Source: Duganella radicis (GTDB taxonomy: Bacteria > Pseudomonadota > Gammaproteobacteria > Burkholderiales > Burkholderiaceae_D). Taken from it: DNA of 64,000 nt. Positions within the stretch are counted from its first letter, which is position 1; each line of letters begins with the position of its first letter. Positions 26,183 to 35,687 of the stretch are shown here, in pieces. The notes under the pieces were generated by a model that did not search any database, was not told the DNA's origin, and was given only the letters and a program-made list of their open reading frames with translations. Both the position numbers and the translations under genes were made by a program. Where the stretch lies: positions 52,970-116,969 of the forward strand of contig NZ_WNKY01000018.1 in assembly GCF_009720825.1 (NCBI RefSeq), given 5' to 3'.

Positions 26183-27295
26183 TCAGGCCGGTACGGCGCT
26201 GCGGCTGCGCATGGTGTTGATGTATTGCGTCATGGCGGCGATATCGACCTTCCTGCGCATCGGGAAATAGTGGATCGGGCAGGAAGGCGAATGCGCCTTC
26301 TGCACATGCACGTCCAGGCCGGAAGCGCTGGCGTAATCGAACAGGAAAATCCGGGGGTGCCGGCCTTCGCCCTGGCGCAGCAGCGCGGCCACCAGCGCCT
26401 GCGGGCAATCTTCCTCGTAGTTGCTGATGCAGAGATCCTGCTCCCCGGGCGCGGGCTCCTGATAGACATGTCCCTGGACCAGCACGCCGACGGGGTCGGG
26501 ATAGTGGGCCAGCGCCGCTGGATGGCGGCGCAGGAAGTAGCGAATGTTGTCGAGATAGCCGGACAGGCGGGCGCTGCCGATGGCAATATCGTCCCGGTGT
26601 CCCGGCGCCTGGTGGATGGTCTCCAGATAGGGATTGATCTCGACGTGGATGCCGAGCCTGGATAGCCTATAGGCCAGCTCGATGTCCTCCAGTCCCCAGT
26701 CGATAATGTTCTCGTCAAAACCGCCGCTGGCCGCCAGCCAGTGCCTGGGTAGCGCCAGGTTGCAGGAGTACGCGTGCAGCCAGGCGTCGGGGATGGCGCG
26801 GCCGTTGAAGGACTGGGCCGAAAAGACCAGGTAGCGGTAGTCCAGCGATGAGAAATTATCTGCCGAGAACCGCAGCGACCGGAACAGCGAGCCGTCCGCG
26901 ACGCTGTGCGCCTGTACCTTGTCGCTGGCGTGGAAACGGGTTCCTATCACCAGGCAGTCACCGCCGCAATAGCGGTCCAGTTGCAGCAGGTAATCCGGCT
27001 TGACGATGATGTCGGAATCGATGAAAACCACCACCTGTCCGCGCGCGGCCCGCCATCCGTGGTTGCGGGCGCGGGAGCGGCAGGAACGGGCATCGCGCTC
27101 GATCCGCACCGTCTTCAGTCCGAAGTGCGCGCGAAACTCGTGCAGCGCGGCGAGCAAACCGTCGGAGGAGCCATCGTCCACCACGATCACTTCGTAGGCG
27201 GCGGCCGGGTAGTCGAGGCGCGCCAGCGCTGCCAGCGAGACGAGCAGGTTGTGTTTATTGTTGTAGGTGGGGATGACGAAACTGTATTTCATCAT
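26183..27295 (-). CDS. GT2-family glycosyltransferase with galactosyltransferase-type C-terminal motif
   Basis: 370-residue GT-A enzyme. It begins YSFVIPTYNNKHNLLVSLAAL, with VIVVDDGSSD, and the metal-binding VVVFIDSDIIV (DSD, about residue 98). The acceptor-side motif GGFDENIIDWGLEDIELAYRL is typical of Glyco_transf_7C-type enzymes. It likely transfers a sugar from a nucleotide donor at the cytoplasmic face. The ATG at 27295 overlaps the preceding gene's TGA. Residues after about 270 form a further domain of unknown role, with a Cys pair. Confidence 0.85.
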   Translation of the reverse strand: MMKYSFVIPTYNNKHNLLVSLAALARLDYPAAAYEVIVVDDGSSDGLLAALHEFRAHFGLKTVRIERDARSCRSRARNHGWRAARGQVVVFIDSDIIVKPDYLLQLDRYCGGDCLVIGTRFHASDKVQAHSVADGSLFRSLRFSADNFSSLDYRYLVFSAQSFNGRAIPDAWLHAYSCNLALPRHWLAASGGFDENIIDWGLEDIELAYRLSRLGIHVEINPYLETIHQAPGHRDDIAIGSARLSGYLDNIRYFLRRHPAALAHYPDPVGVLVQGHVYQEPAPGEQDLCISNYEEDCPQALVAALLRQGEGRHPRIFLFDYASASGLDVHVQKAHSPSCPIHYFPMRRKVDIAAMTQYINTMRSRSAVPA

Positions 27296-29226
27296 GGCGT
27301 GCTCCCTGATTGGTCCGCCACGGCCGACGACCTCGCGGCCCGCGCAAGGTGTTGGCGATAGGCGGCCGAGGCATGCAGGAAGCCGCGGTCGAGCAAGTAG
27401 TCGACGCCGGTGTAGACGGTGGAGCCGCGGCCCTGCGTGTAGTCGGCGCCCGCGCCCAGCAGGGACAGGTAGGCGGCGACCTGGTCCTTGAGAATGAAGG
27501 GGAACGTTCCGGCCTTGATGCCATCCTCGATGCGCGTCTTGAGCGAGGCGGTCAGCTTGTAGTGCTTGAGCAGGCAAGTCACATCGGCGATCCGGGCGTT
27601 GTTGCAGAAGTGGGGCATGGTGACCGCTTCCAGATGGTGGTCGATGAACAGCAGGGCGTGTTTGGTCAGGAGGAATCTGGACTCGCCGGACTTGACGTGG
27701 CTTTGCCGTACGCCACCGTAGTAATTGCCGATTTCGGCGCAGGGCAAGACGTTGTTGCTGCAAAACGCCTCAAAGCCGGAAAAGTAGTCTTCCCGCGTCA
27801 CGTCGTCCAGCGAGAAGTTGGTGTAGGTATCCTCCAGGTACACGCTGTCGTCCTGCCCGCGCACGGCAAACATGTCCAGCATGTAGGCCACCACCGCCGT
27901 GTAACGGTTGGCGTTCAGGTAGCCGAGGAAGTCGGCGGCCGTCACGCTGCCGTGGCCGGGAAACTCGAACAGCTCGTCGATGTCGACCGACAGGCACCAG
28001 CGTGACTGGCAATGCCGTTCGATAATGACGCGGCGCATTTCGCTTTCGAATTTCTTGAACACGAGGGCGGTACGGTAGACCGTCACGTCGGGCTGTTGCG
28101 ACAGCAGCGTGCCGGTGCGGTCGGTCGACCCGTTGTCGATGAAATAGAAATGCCGGGCGCCGATACGGCGGTAGTGCCGCAGGAAGGAGGGCAGGTATTC
28201 CGCGCCATTCTTGACCAGGCAGACCACCACGAATTCATTGATGTCGTAGGCCACGCTCGCGGGACCGCTGGCATGCGCGATGGCATCGAGGTAGACCACC
28301 CGGCCGGCGGCGCTGGACGCCGGCGCCAGGGCGTCCCTGCCGGTCGCTCCCAGCAAGCGGCACAGGCGCTGGCTGCTGTTGCCATGGTTGTAGTATTCCA
28401 GCTTGTCCGCCGCGTATTCCAGCATGTAGGCCTTGGCGTCCGGATCGTGCAGCAGCCAGTCCAGCGTTTTCAGCGTGTCCTGGAACGCGAGGTGGGCGCT
28501 GAGCGCGAAGCAGCGCCTGGTGACCTCGGCCCGGCCACCGCCGATCAGCGCGCAGCCGAGCGAGGCCAGATGGATCAGGGCGGCATCTTGCCCTTCCAGC
28601 TCGGCGTCAAGGCAGATGAAGGCAAACTGGCTCAGGCGTTGAAGCAGGCCGGCATCGCTGCCAAGCTGGTCGCTGATGAGTTCCACGGCGCGTCCCCGGA
28701 AGCGCGCCCGTCCGCCCGGCGCGGGCAATTGTGGGAATGCACGGCGGGCCTCGGCGTAGCGTTCCGGGCTCATCACGAAGGCGATTTTTTCATCCGCCCG
28801 CAGTGGCACGGCCGACCTGCCCAGGTCGGCCGGGTGGGCCAGCACGTGCACGGGCTGGCCGATGAGGTCTTCGTAGTGCCGGGCGGTCGCGTAGTCGGGG
28901 CCGAATAACAGGTCGGCCCGTGCGCAGGCCTCGACCAGGGCGTGGTGCTGGTCCGTTGGCGGGCGTCCGGCATGGATGGCCGGGAATGACAGCACCAGCC
29001 TGGCCGCGCGGCGTGGGCCGAGCAGGCGATGCACTTGGGCGATCAGCGGGAGAGTGGCGGCGGAATACACCATGTGGATGATGTCATAGCGCGCGCACGC
29101 GGCCGCCGTTCCCAGGGCGTCCGGCTCGACCAGTTCACCGCCACACGCGGCTGGCCATTGCTCGACACCGGCAGGCAGATGCGGGGAGGCGGTGAAGCCG
29201 CTGTTGACCAGGCAGTACCTTAACAT
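27292..29226 (-). CDS. Two-domain protein with C-terminal GT2 (Glyco_tranf_2_4) glycosyltransferase
   Basis: 644 residues. The C-terminal part (from about residue 310) is a GT-A domain: EFVVVCLVKNGAEYLPSFLRHYRRIG, FIDNGSTDRTG, then the metal-binding LSVDIDELFEF. The N-terminal 300 residues contain RYDIIHMVYSAATLPLIAQVH and a Rossmann-like region resembling a GT-B half, but I cannot assign them firmly. It could be a bifunctional enzyme adding two sugars. The start at 29226 overlaps the GT4 gene by 7 bp; longer frames upstream are not coding. It is part of the peptide-export operon. Confidence 0.75.
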   Translation of the reverse strand: MLRYCLVNSGFTASPHLPAGVEQWPAACGGELVEPDALGTAAACARYDIIHMVYSAATLPLIAQVHRLLGPRRAARLVLSFPAIHAGRPPTDQHHALVEACARADLLFGPDYATARHYEDLIGQPVHVLAHPADLGRSAVPLRADEKIAFVMSPERYAEARRAFPQLPAPGGRARFRGRAVELISDQLGSDAGLLQRLSQFAFICLDAELEGQDAALIHLASLGCALIGGGRAEVTRRCFALSAHLAFQDTLKTLDWLLHDPDAKAYMLEYAADKLEYYNHGNSSQRLCRLLGATGRDALAPASSAAGRVVYLDAIAHASGPASVAYDINEFVVVCLVKNGAEYLPSFLRHYRRIGARHFYFIDNGSTDRTGTLLSQQPDVTVYRTALVFKKFESEMRRVIIERHCQSRWCLSVDIDELFEFPGHGSVTAADFLGYLNANRYTAVVAYMLDMFAVRGQDDSVYLEDTYTNFSLDDVTREDYFSGFEAFCSNNVLPCAEIGNYYGGVRQSHVKSGESRFLLTKHALLFIDHHLEAVTMPHFCNNARIADVTCLLKHYKLTASLKTRIEDGIKAGTFPFILKDQVAAYLSLLGAGADYTQGRGSTVYTGVDYLLDRGFLHASAAYRQHLARAARSSAVADQSGSTP

Positions 29227-30380
29227 TGCCGGCCTTCGATCCCGGTGCCGAGCACGCGCCGGTAACAATCGCGGTACAGGTCGCTGATCCTGTCCCAGGT
29301 AAAGGCGGTCGAGACGCGCTGGTAGGCGCTCCTGGCAAACTGCTCGCCCAGGGCGGGACTGCCCAGCAGGGTAACGATGTGACGCGCCAGTTGGAGCACG
29401 TCGCCCGGCTCGTACATCAGGCAGTCCTGTCCTTCGCGGAGAATCTCCAGGCTGCCCGGGATGCGGCTGGAAATAATGGGGATGCCCTCGGCCGCCGGTT
29501 CCAGTATCGCGTAGGGGAAGTACTCCATCTCGCTGGGCATGACCACCAGCGCGGCGTTGGCGCAGAGCTGGTCTTTCTGCGCATCGTCCAGCCAACCGAA
29601 CACCGTGACGTGCGCCGCCAACTGCCGGATCTTGGCGTCGATCTTGCGGACATAGGTGGCGACATCGTTTTCCCAACTGCTTTCCTTGCGGCCTGCCAGC
29701 ACGAAGTGCGCGTCCGGCACCGCTTTCAGCACGTGGGGTATGGCATCCAGCACGTACTCCAGGCCCTTGCCATGGCTCCAGCGCGAGATGGACAGCACCG
29801 TCCGGGTGGGCGGCCGTGGCCACGCTGGCCGGCGCGCGGGCGGGCAGGCGATGGCATTGGGAATCACGTGGAAGTCGTGCGCCGGACGGTAGTCGGGGTA
29901 GGCCGCCCGTACCCACGGCCGCGCGGTCTCGGTCAGCAGGTGCACGTGATCGCTGTTCTTGAGCAGATATTCCTCGTGGAACAGGTCCTGCTCCGAGGCT
30001 TTCCTGAGCGCCCGGTCGTACTTCATGATGGAGTGCAGGCTGAACACGATTTCAACCTTGACCGCCGCCGCCCGGAGGCACCGGACGATCTCATAGGTAT
30101 GCTCGCCCGCGTGCATGATGTGGACCACGTTGTAGCGATGTTGGTCGATCAGCGCGCGCACGGTGTCGGTGTACAGGGTGAAATAGCTGTGCGGATCGAC
30201 GCCCCCCCGGTACAGGTCGCCGGAGAAATTGTCGATCTCCACGCGCCATTGCAGCAGGAAGATATCGAAGTCGACCTTGCCGGTCAGCGCGGTGCACAAG
30301 CCGTTGATGACGCGCGCCACGCCGCCCGACACCACGGGGCCGAACTCATAGCTGACGAACAGGATTTTCGGTGGCGTCAT
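29220..30380 (-). CDS. GT4-family glycosyltransferase
   Basis: 386-residue GT-B fold enzyme. The N-terminal glycine-rich loop is SYEFGPVVSGGVARVI. The donor-binding C-domain shows LSISRWSHGKGLEYVL, VFGWLDDAQKDQLCANA and the family motif EYFPYAILEPAAEGIPIISS (EX7E type). It is a retaining transferase of the GT4 family; neither sugar nor acceptor can be named. It starts 3 bp after the stop of the SelO/MchC-like gene and overlaps the next glycosyltransferase gene. Confidence 0.88.
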   Translation of the reverse strand: MTPPKILFVSYEFGPVVSGGVARVINGLCTALTGKVDFDIFLLQWRVEIDNFSGDLYRGGVDPHSYFTLYTDTVRALIDQHRYNVVHIMHAGEHTYEIVRCLRAAAVKVEIVFSLHSIMKYDRALRKASEQDLFHEEYLLKNSDHVHLLTETARPWVRAAYPDYRPAHDFHVIPNAIACPPARRPAWPRPPTRTVLSISRWSHGKGLEYVLDAIPHVLKAVPDAHFVLAGRKESSWENDVATYVRKIDAKIRQLAAHVTVFGWLDDAQKDQLCANAALVVMPSEMEYFPYAILEPAAEGIPIISSRIPGSLEILREGQDCLMYEPGDVLQLARHIVTLLGSPALGEQFARSAYQRVSTAFTWDRISDLYRDCYRRVLGTGIEGRQC

Positions 30381-30383
30381 CGC

Positions 30384-32180
30384 TCACGCCTCCAGCGGGG
30401 TGGCCGCCGCAGGGAGCGCGGTCATTTGCTCCAGCGCCGTGACGGGCTCGGCGATTCCGTCCAGGTAGAACGCCGGGTCGAAGTCCCCTGCCAGGCGCAG
30501 GCGTGGATAGCGGTCGCGCAGAAAGGCCAGGCAATCGCGGTAGCGGTCGAATGCGGCGGTGCTGGCACCGCTGACGCGGTAACGCCCCTGGGCCTGGTCG
30601 AAAACGACGCGCACGGTGGCGTTGTCGAGGATCACGACCTCGCCGGCGCAGGCCCGATCGAAGATCCAGCGCGACTGATCGATGCATTGCTGGATGAACG
30701 CGCCGAGCTCGTCGGGCCGATCGGTCGTCAGGTAATACAGGTGGGAGGTGATCCTGTCACGGTAGAAATACGCCGACAGGCAGGCCCAGCGTAAGGCCTT
30801 GATGGCGCAGGCGATGCCGCCGAAGCGGAAAGCGTCGAGGCCGCCAGCGGTACCGGGGGCATCGGCCGCTCGGGCCAGCGACAGGTGGAATAGCTTGTGG
30901 AACGCGGTCAATGCCGCCTGCGCCTGCGCAGGCTGGCAGCGCAGGAGGACGCCCGCCGGCGCCACACAGGCCGACGGCGCCGCCAGCGACAGGTAGGACA
31001 GGCGCATGAAGGCGATCACCGGGTCGGCAGGGTCGGGCTGGGCCGGCAGTTCCACGCGCGGCTGTTTGCCGCGCAGTACCACACTGGCGTAGGCTTGCGT
31101 GTAGGCCTTGCCATCCTCGCTCTCGGCAAGCGCTTCCAGCCCGGCGTCGGGCAAGCCCATCACGACCAGGGCGTAGTAGGCAAAGCAGCCGCTGTACGCG
31201 CTCTGGAAATAGCGCAGCAGCGGGGCGGGATTGAACTGGGTCTGATTCGATTTGCCGAAGACATGGACCAGTTGCGTAACGACTTCGGCGATCACCTGCG
31301 GCTCGTCGTAGAAAGAGGGCGTGCCGCGAAAATTCTGGCCGCCACTCAGGAAGCGCGCCTCGGTCAGGTCGATCCAGCGGCCGTCCAGGCAGAGGTTGGA
31401 TGGCGTGACGCCGCCGTGCGCGATGCGGGCCGCGCGGGCGAAGGCAAACTGCTTGCAGCATGACAGAATGAACTTGCCGATGAACTGGACAAAGTGGTTA
31501 GGGCTGGCGAACTTGCTCTTGAGTTGCCGGTGTACCGCGCGCACGCGCTGGGGTTCCTGCTTGAGCGTGGTTGGCCTGGCCAGTGCGAAGCGCTCGGCGT
31601 GCATGAAGTGGGCCGGCCGCAGCGTCTGCTCGCGGACCAGGAAGGCGCCGGCGGTCGGCGACAGCGTGGCCGCGCCCGCGCCCGCCTGCGCCGCGTGGTA
31701 GGCGCCGGTGGCCGAGGTCCGGATCAGACCGTGCACCTTGGCACAGCCCAGCGGTAGCAGCGGGGCCAGCACCGAGGAATAAATGGCCTCGTACGCCGCG
31801 TCGACCAGGTTCAGCGAGCCGTACGAATGCCATACCGCGCCACTGCCGGTCACCGGGTTGGGGCCGACGCCCTTGACCTGGAATCGGCCCAGATTGCCTA
31901 CCCGGCCCCCGCCGCCATTGACCCCGACGCCGCCACCGCCGTAGCGCTCGGCCTGATAGACGCGGCGCTCGTCATGATCCAGCTCGGCCTCGGTGAAGCA
32001 GCGGTTGGCGCTGGGGGCGAAGGAAAAGTGGCGCGTGAAGTTGGCGGCCGGCGATCCCGGGCCGGGCAGTTCCGCCAGCGCATCGTGAGAGGTGTCGTTG
32101 AGCCAAATGGTCTGGGTGTCGCGCACGCGCACGCACTCATAGCCGATCAGGTTGTCCTTGAATTCGTTTATGTCCAGCAT
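30384..32180 (-). CDS. Large maturation enzyme with SelO/MchC-like features
   Basis: 598 residues, no signal or membrane segments. By eye it carries the main landmarks of the SelO protein-AMPylase (inverted pseudokinase) fold. ERYGGGGVGVNGGGGR (about 78-93) precedes FQVKGVGPNPV with Lys103 (SelO: QLKGAGxTPY). RIAHGGVTPSNL (about 252-263) resembles the SelO loop GxxHGVMNTDN, and IDLTEA (270-275) stands where SelO has IDYGP. The ERYGG region also resembles, from memory, MchC of microcin H47 clusters, which works with an HlyC-like partner; this cluster has both. The function proposed, activation or modification of the peptide, is inference. It lies 25 bp after the exporter gene. Confidence 0.5.
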   Translation of the reverse strand: MLDINEFKDNLIGYECVRVRDTQTIWLNDTSHDALAELPGPGSPAANFTRHFSFAPSANRCFTEAELDHDERRVYQAERYGGGGVGVNGGGGRVGNLGRFQVKGVGPNPVTGSGAVWHSYGSLNLVDAAYEAIYSSVLAPLLPLGCAKVHGLIRTSATGAYHAAQAGAGAATLSPTAGAFLVREQTLRPAHFMHAERFALARPTTLKQEPQRVRAVHRQLKSKFASPNHFVQFIGKFILSCCKQFAFARAARIAHGGVTPSNLCLDGRWIDLTEARFLSGGQNFRGTPSFYDEPQVIAEVVTQLVHVFGKSNQTQFNPAPLLRYFQSAYSGCFAYYALVVMGLPDAGLEALAESEDGKAYTQAYASVVLRGKQPRVELPAQPDPADPVIAFMRLSYLSLAAPSACVAPAGVLLRCQPAQAQAALTAFHKLFHLSLARAADAPGTAGGLDAFRFGGIACAIKALRWACLSAYFYRDRITSHLYYLTTDRPDELGAFIQQCIDQSRWIFDRACAGEVVILDNATVRVVFDQAQGRYRVSGASTAAFDRYRDCLAFLRDRYPRLRLAGDFDPAFYLDGIAEPVTALEQMTALPAAATPLEA

Positions 32181-32205
32181 GGTGTCCCCTTGAAATCGTT
32201 TTTCT

Positions 32206-34353
32206 TCACGCGGCCTGCGTGGCCTGCCGGTACAGGTCCGCCACGGCCGCGTCCTGTACCACTTTCCCCGCCTCGAGCACGATTACGCGGTCGGCCGAGG
32301 CGATCGTCTCAGGCCGATGGGCGATGATGATGCGCGTGATGTTCAGTCCCCTGACGGCGGCGTTGACCTCGTATTCCCGGGTGATGTCCAGATGACTGGT
32401 GGCCTCGTCGAGGAACAGGATCTGCGGCCGCTTGTACAGGGCCCTGGCCAGCAGCACGCGCTGTTTCTGGCCGCCCGACAGCACCGTCCCCATGTCGCCG
32501 ACCAAGGTGTTGAAGCCCATCGGCATGGCGCCGATCTCGGCCGCCACTGCGGCCAGCCGCGCGCATTCGGCCACCCATGCCGGGTCGGCCTGCGGATCGA
32601 AGAAACTGATGTTTTCCGCGATCGATCCGGCGAACAGCACGTCGTCCTGCAAGACCGTCCCCACCACGCGGCGCAGGTTGTCGATGCCGATCTGCTCAAG
32701 CGCGACACCGCCGAGGGTGACGCGTCCCTCGCTGGCCGGCAGCACGCCCAGCAACACATTCAGCAGGGTGGTCTTGCCACAGCCCGAGGCGCCTACGATG
32801 GCCACCGACTCGCCGGCCGCGATCTTGAAGCTGACGCCGTCAAGCACATAGGGCTCGTGTTCGGCGTAGCGCAAGCGCAGGTTGCTAACCTCGATGGCCG
32901 CGTCGGCCGCCACGGCGGCGCTGGCCGCGCCGCTGCCGTGCAGTTCCTCGGGCGCGGTCAGCACGATGTCGGCCAGCCGTTCGCCTTGCAGTTGCAACAT
33001 CCTGACTTCGGTGAACTTATCGATCAGCGAGCCGACGCGGGTGCCGAACTGTCCCTTGTAGGCATAAAATGCCATCAGCGTGCCAACGCTGAAGTCGCCG
33101 CTCAGCACCAGCCTGGCCCCGAGCCAGACGATCAGGATATTCTCGATGCCGAACAGCAGGCCGTTGAGGGTCTGCGCCAGCAATTGCAGTTTTTGCTTGC
33201 GCACGTCGGCATTGACCTGGTCCACGAGCAGCGTCAGCCAGCTGGCGCGCCGCTCGTCCTGGCGCTGGAACAGCTTGATGGCCTTGACGCCGCGGATGGT
33301 TTCCAGAAAGTGGCTCTGCTGCTTGGCCGCGTGGATGATCTGCTCCTCGGTGGCCTTGAGCAGCGGCTGGTACCAGATCCAGCGCGTCAGCGCGTACAGG
33401 GCCATGGCGCCGACCGCGATCCAGCCCAGCAGCTGGCTGTAGACGAACATCAGCACCAGTGTCACAGTCGCCATGACGCCATCGAGGATTGCTTCCAGAA
33501 ACGAGGTCGTCAGCGTGTGCTGGATCTGGTCCACCGAACCGAAGCGCGAGACCGTGTCGCCCAGGTGGCGTTTCTCGAAGTACTCCACCGGCAGCCGGAT
33601 CAGGTGCGTGAACACGTTGGCGCGCCACTGCACGTTGAGGGTGGTCGCCATGTACATGATGACCCAGGAGCGGATGGCGCTGACGGCGTTCTGCATCAGC
33701 ATCAGCAGGCCAAAGCCCAGCGCCAGCGTGGCCAGCAGGTCGCGGTCGCCGGACACGATGACGTTGTCGATGACCCATTGCAGGAAGAACGGGCTGACCA
33801 GCGCGAACACCTCCAGCGCCGCCGCCAGCAGCAGGATCTGCGCGAATGACCGGCCCAGGCCGCTCGTGCGCCCCATCAGGCTGCGCAGTTTGATCGCCTG
33901 GCGCCGCTCCTGCGGCTTGAATAGGGGACTGGGCCACAGTTCCAGCGCGACGCCGGTGAACGACTCGGATACTGTATCCAGGGCGATTTCGCGCACGCCG
34001 GCGGCCGGGTCGTGCACCGTGATGCTCTTGGCCCCGACCGCCTTCAGCACCACGAAATGGTTGAAATTCCAGTGCAGGATGCAGGGCAGCTTGAGTTGTC
34101 TGAGGTCGTCCAAGCCAAGCTTGAGCGGACGCGACTCCAGGTGCATCTGGCGCGCGATCTTGATCAGGTGCGTCAAGGTCGCGCCCTTGAGCGAGATCGC
34201 GAACTGTTGGCGCAGGCTGGCCAGGTCGCTGTGGAAACCGTGGTAGCCGGCGATCATGCCCAGGCAGGCGAGACCGCACTCGGTCCCCTGCGTTTGCAGT
34301 ATGGAGGGTAGCTGGCGGCCGAAGCCGAAGTGGATGTCGCCAAGGAAACGCAT
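32206..34353 (-). CDS. Peptidase C39 ABC exporter (leader-cleaving bacteriocin transporter)
   Basis: 715-residue PCAT-type transporter that cuts double-glycine leaders and exports the peptide. The C39 peptidase domain has LQTQGTECGLACLG with catalytic Cys26, HWNFNHFVVL with His99, and VHDPAAG with Asp115. All three catalytic residues are present. Six membrane helices (about 160-440) follow, then the ATPase with GASGCGKTT, LSGGQKQR and ILFLDEATSHLD. I start it at the ATG at 34353, 14 bp after the fusion-protein stop; a longer frame lacks support. With the HlyD-type partner and an outer-membrane TolC (not in the window) it would form a type I system for the small peptide at 36113. Confidence 0.93.
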   Translation of the reverse strand: MRFLGDIHFGFGRQLPSILQTQGTECGLACLGMIAGYHGFHSDLASLRQQFAISLKGATLTHLIKIARQMHLESRPLKLGLDDLRQLKLPCILHWNFNHFVVLKAVGAKSITVHDPAAGVREIALDTVSESFTGVALELWPSPLFKPQERRQAIKLRSLMGRTSGLGRSFAQILLLAAALEVFALVSPFFLQWVIDNVIVSGDRDLLATLALGFGLLMLMQNAVSAIRSWVIMYMATTLNVQWRANVFTHLIRLPVEYFEKRHLGDTVSRFGSVDQIQHTLTTSFLEAILDGVMATVTLVLMFVYSQLLGWIAVGAMALYALTRWIWYQPLLKATEEQIIHAAKQQSHFLETIRGVKAIKLFQRQDERRASWLTLLVDQVNADVRKQKLQLLAQTLNGLLFGIENILIVWLGARLVLSGDFSVGTLMAFYAYKGQFGTRVGSLIDKFTEVRMLQLQGERLADIVLTAPEELHGSGAASAAVAADAAIEVSNLRLRYAEHEPYVLDGVSFKIAAGESVAIVGASGCGKTTLLNVLLGVLPASEGRVTLGGVALEQIGIDNLRRVVGTVLQDDVLFAGSIAENISFFDPQADPAWVAECARLAAVAAEIGAMPMGFNTLVGDMGTVLSGGQKQRVLLARALYKRPQILFLDEATSHLDITREYEVNAAVRGLNITRIIIAHRPETIASADRVIVLEAGKVVQDAAVADLYRQATQAA

Positions 34354-34367
34354 GCGGAGGACCTGGA

Positions 34368-35636
34368 TTAAAGTTTTCCGGTAAGGCTGTACAAGGGTTC
34401 GAGCACCCACTCATAGATGCGACGCTTTTCCTGCATGACGTCCGCTTCCAGCAGCATGCCCGCCTGTAGTTGCTGCGGCTGGCCGTAGGCCTGGACCGTC
34501 TGCGCCGCCAGCTTGACGGTGATCCGGTAGCGCGGCTCGGCGGCGGTGGCGGCGTCGTTCATGCCGCTGATGCTGGCCAGCTCATTGCCCGCCAGCGCGG
34601 TCCTGGCAACCGACTTCAACGTGCCCTCGGCCTGGCCGAATTTCTGGTAGGGGTAGGACTGGTAGCGGATCAACACCTTGTCGCCCGGCTTGATAAAACC
34701 GATGGCGCGGCTGGGCGCATACAAATGGGCCTGTAGCTGGGCACCCGACGGCACCAGACTCAGCAGCGGCTTGGCGCCGTCCGCCATCTGGCCGACCTCC
34801 GCCGTCACGGCGGTGGCGATGCCGGCCTCGGGGGCGGTGATCTCCAGCCGGCGCTTGGCTTCGCTTTCGGTCAACTCCTGTCCCAGGCTGGCGATGTCGC
34901 GGTCGATCTGCGCCAGCTGGTTTTGCTGGCGCAGCGGAATGCTGTCGAGCGTGCTCTTTTGGCTGGCCAGGTCGCGCGCCAAGCTGATGCGATCACGCTC
35001 CAGCGCTTGCACCCGGGCGCGCTGATCCAGCAGGTCGGCCTGCCGCTGCTGCAACTGTTCCTTGGAGATGAAGTTGAGCGAGGACAGTTCGCGCATCCGC
35101 GCCAGCGCATCCTCGGCCAGCTTTGCCCGGCTTGCCTGGCCTTCAATCTGGCTGTCGATCTTGGCCATTTCGAACTTCAATCCGTCGATGCGGGTGACCA
35201 GCGCGGCGCGCTCTTCCTCGTTGAGCTTGCGGGTCTTTTCCAAGGCGGCACGCAGTGAATCCTGGCGGGTCCGGAGCTGATTGCTGATGGTTGCCTGCAC
35301 GCTGCCCTGGGTGTCGCTGTAGCGCTCGCTGGAGAGCACATACAGCACCTCGCCTTGCTTGACATGCTGGCCCTCGACGACATTTTTTCTCACCACGATG
35401 CCCGGCTGCGGAACATACACCTTGACCAGGCCAAGGTCGGGCACCAGTTGTCCGGTGACTGTGGCGCGCTTGGTGTAGCTGCCGAAGAACAGGAAGGCCA
35501 GCACCAGCGCCGCGCAGCAGGTGGCGAAGCAGCAAAGCAAGGTAAATGAAACGGGGCGCACCAGGACGATATCGCCGAGCCATTTAATTTGCCTTGCTTT
35601 CACTGCCTCGGAGCGGAATAACGGCTGAACATCCAT
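34368..35636 (-). CDS. HlyD-family fusion protein of the peptide exporter
   Basis: 422 residues. It has a cytoplasmic N-terminus, one membrane helix (FTLLCCFATCCAALVLAFLFF, about 32-52), and a first lipoyl-like half (VYVPQPGIVVRKNVVEGQHVKQG). A coiled-coil hairpin (about 110-260) follows, then the second lipoyl half (LEITAPEAGIATAVTAEVGQM) and a C-terminal barrel. The layout is that of CvaA/MchE-type partners of colicin V and microcin exporters. It is followed closely by the C39 exporter gene. Confidence 0.9.
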   Translation of the reverse strand: MDVQPLFRSEAVKARQIKWLGDIVLVRPVSFTLLCCFATCCAALVLAFLFFGSYTKRATVTGQLVPDLGLVKVYVPQPGIVVRKNVVEGQHVKQGEVLYVLSSERYSDTQGSVQATISNQLRTRQDSLRAALEKTRKLNEEERAALVTRIDGLKFEMAKIDSQIEGQASRAKLAEDALARMRELSSLNFISKEQLQQRQADLLDQRARVQALERDRISLARDLASQKSTLDSIPLRQQNQLAQIDRDIASLGQELTESEAKRRLEITAPEAGIATAVTAEVGQMADGAKPLLSLVPSGAQLQAHLYAPSRAIGFIKPGDKVLIRYQSYPYQKFGQAEGTLKSVARTALAGNELASISGMNDAATAAEPRYRITVKLAAQTVQAYGQPQQLQAGMLLEADVMQEKRRIYEWVLEPLYSLTGKL

Positions 35637-35687
35637 GAAACGCCTATCGTCAGGACAAAATGATTAATCTGCGGGAAAGCGTGGCGG

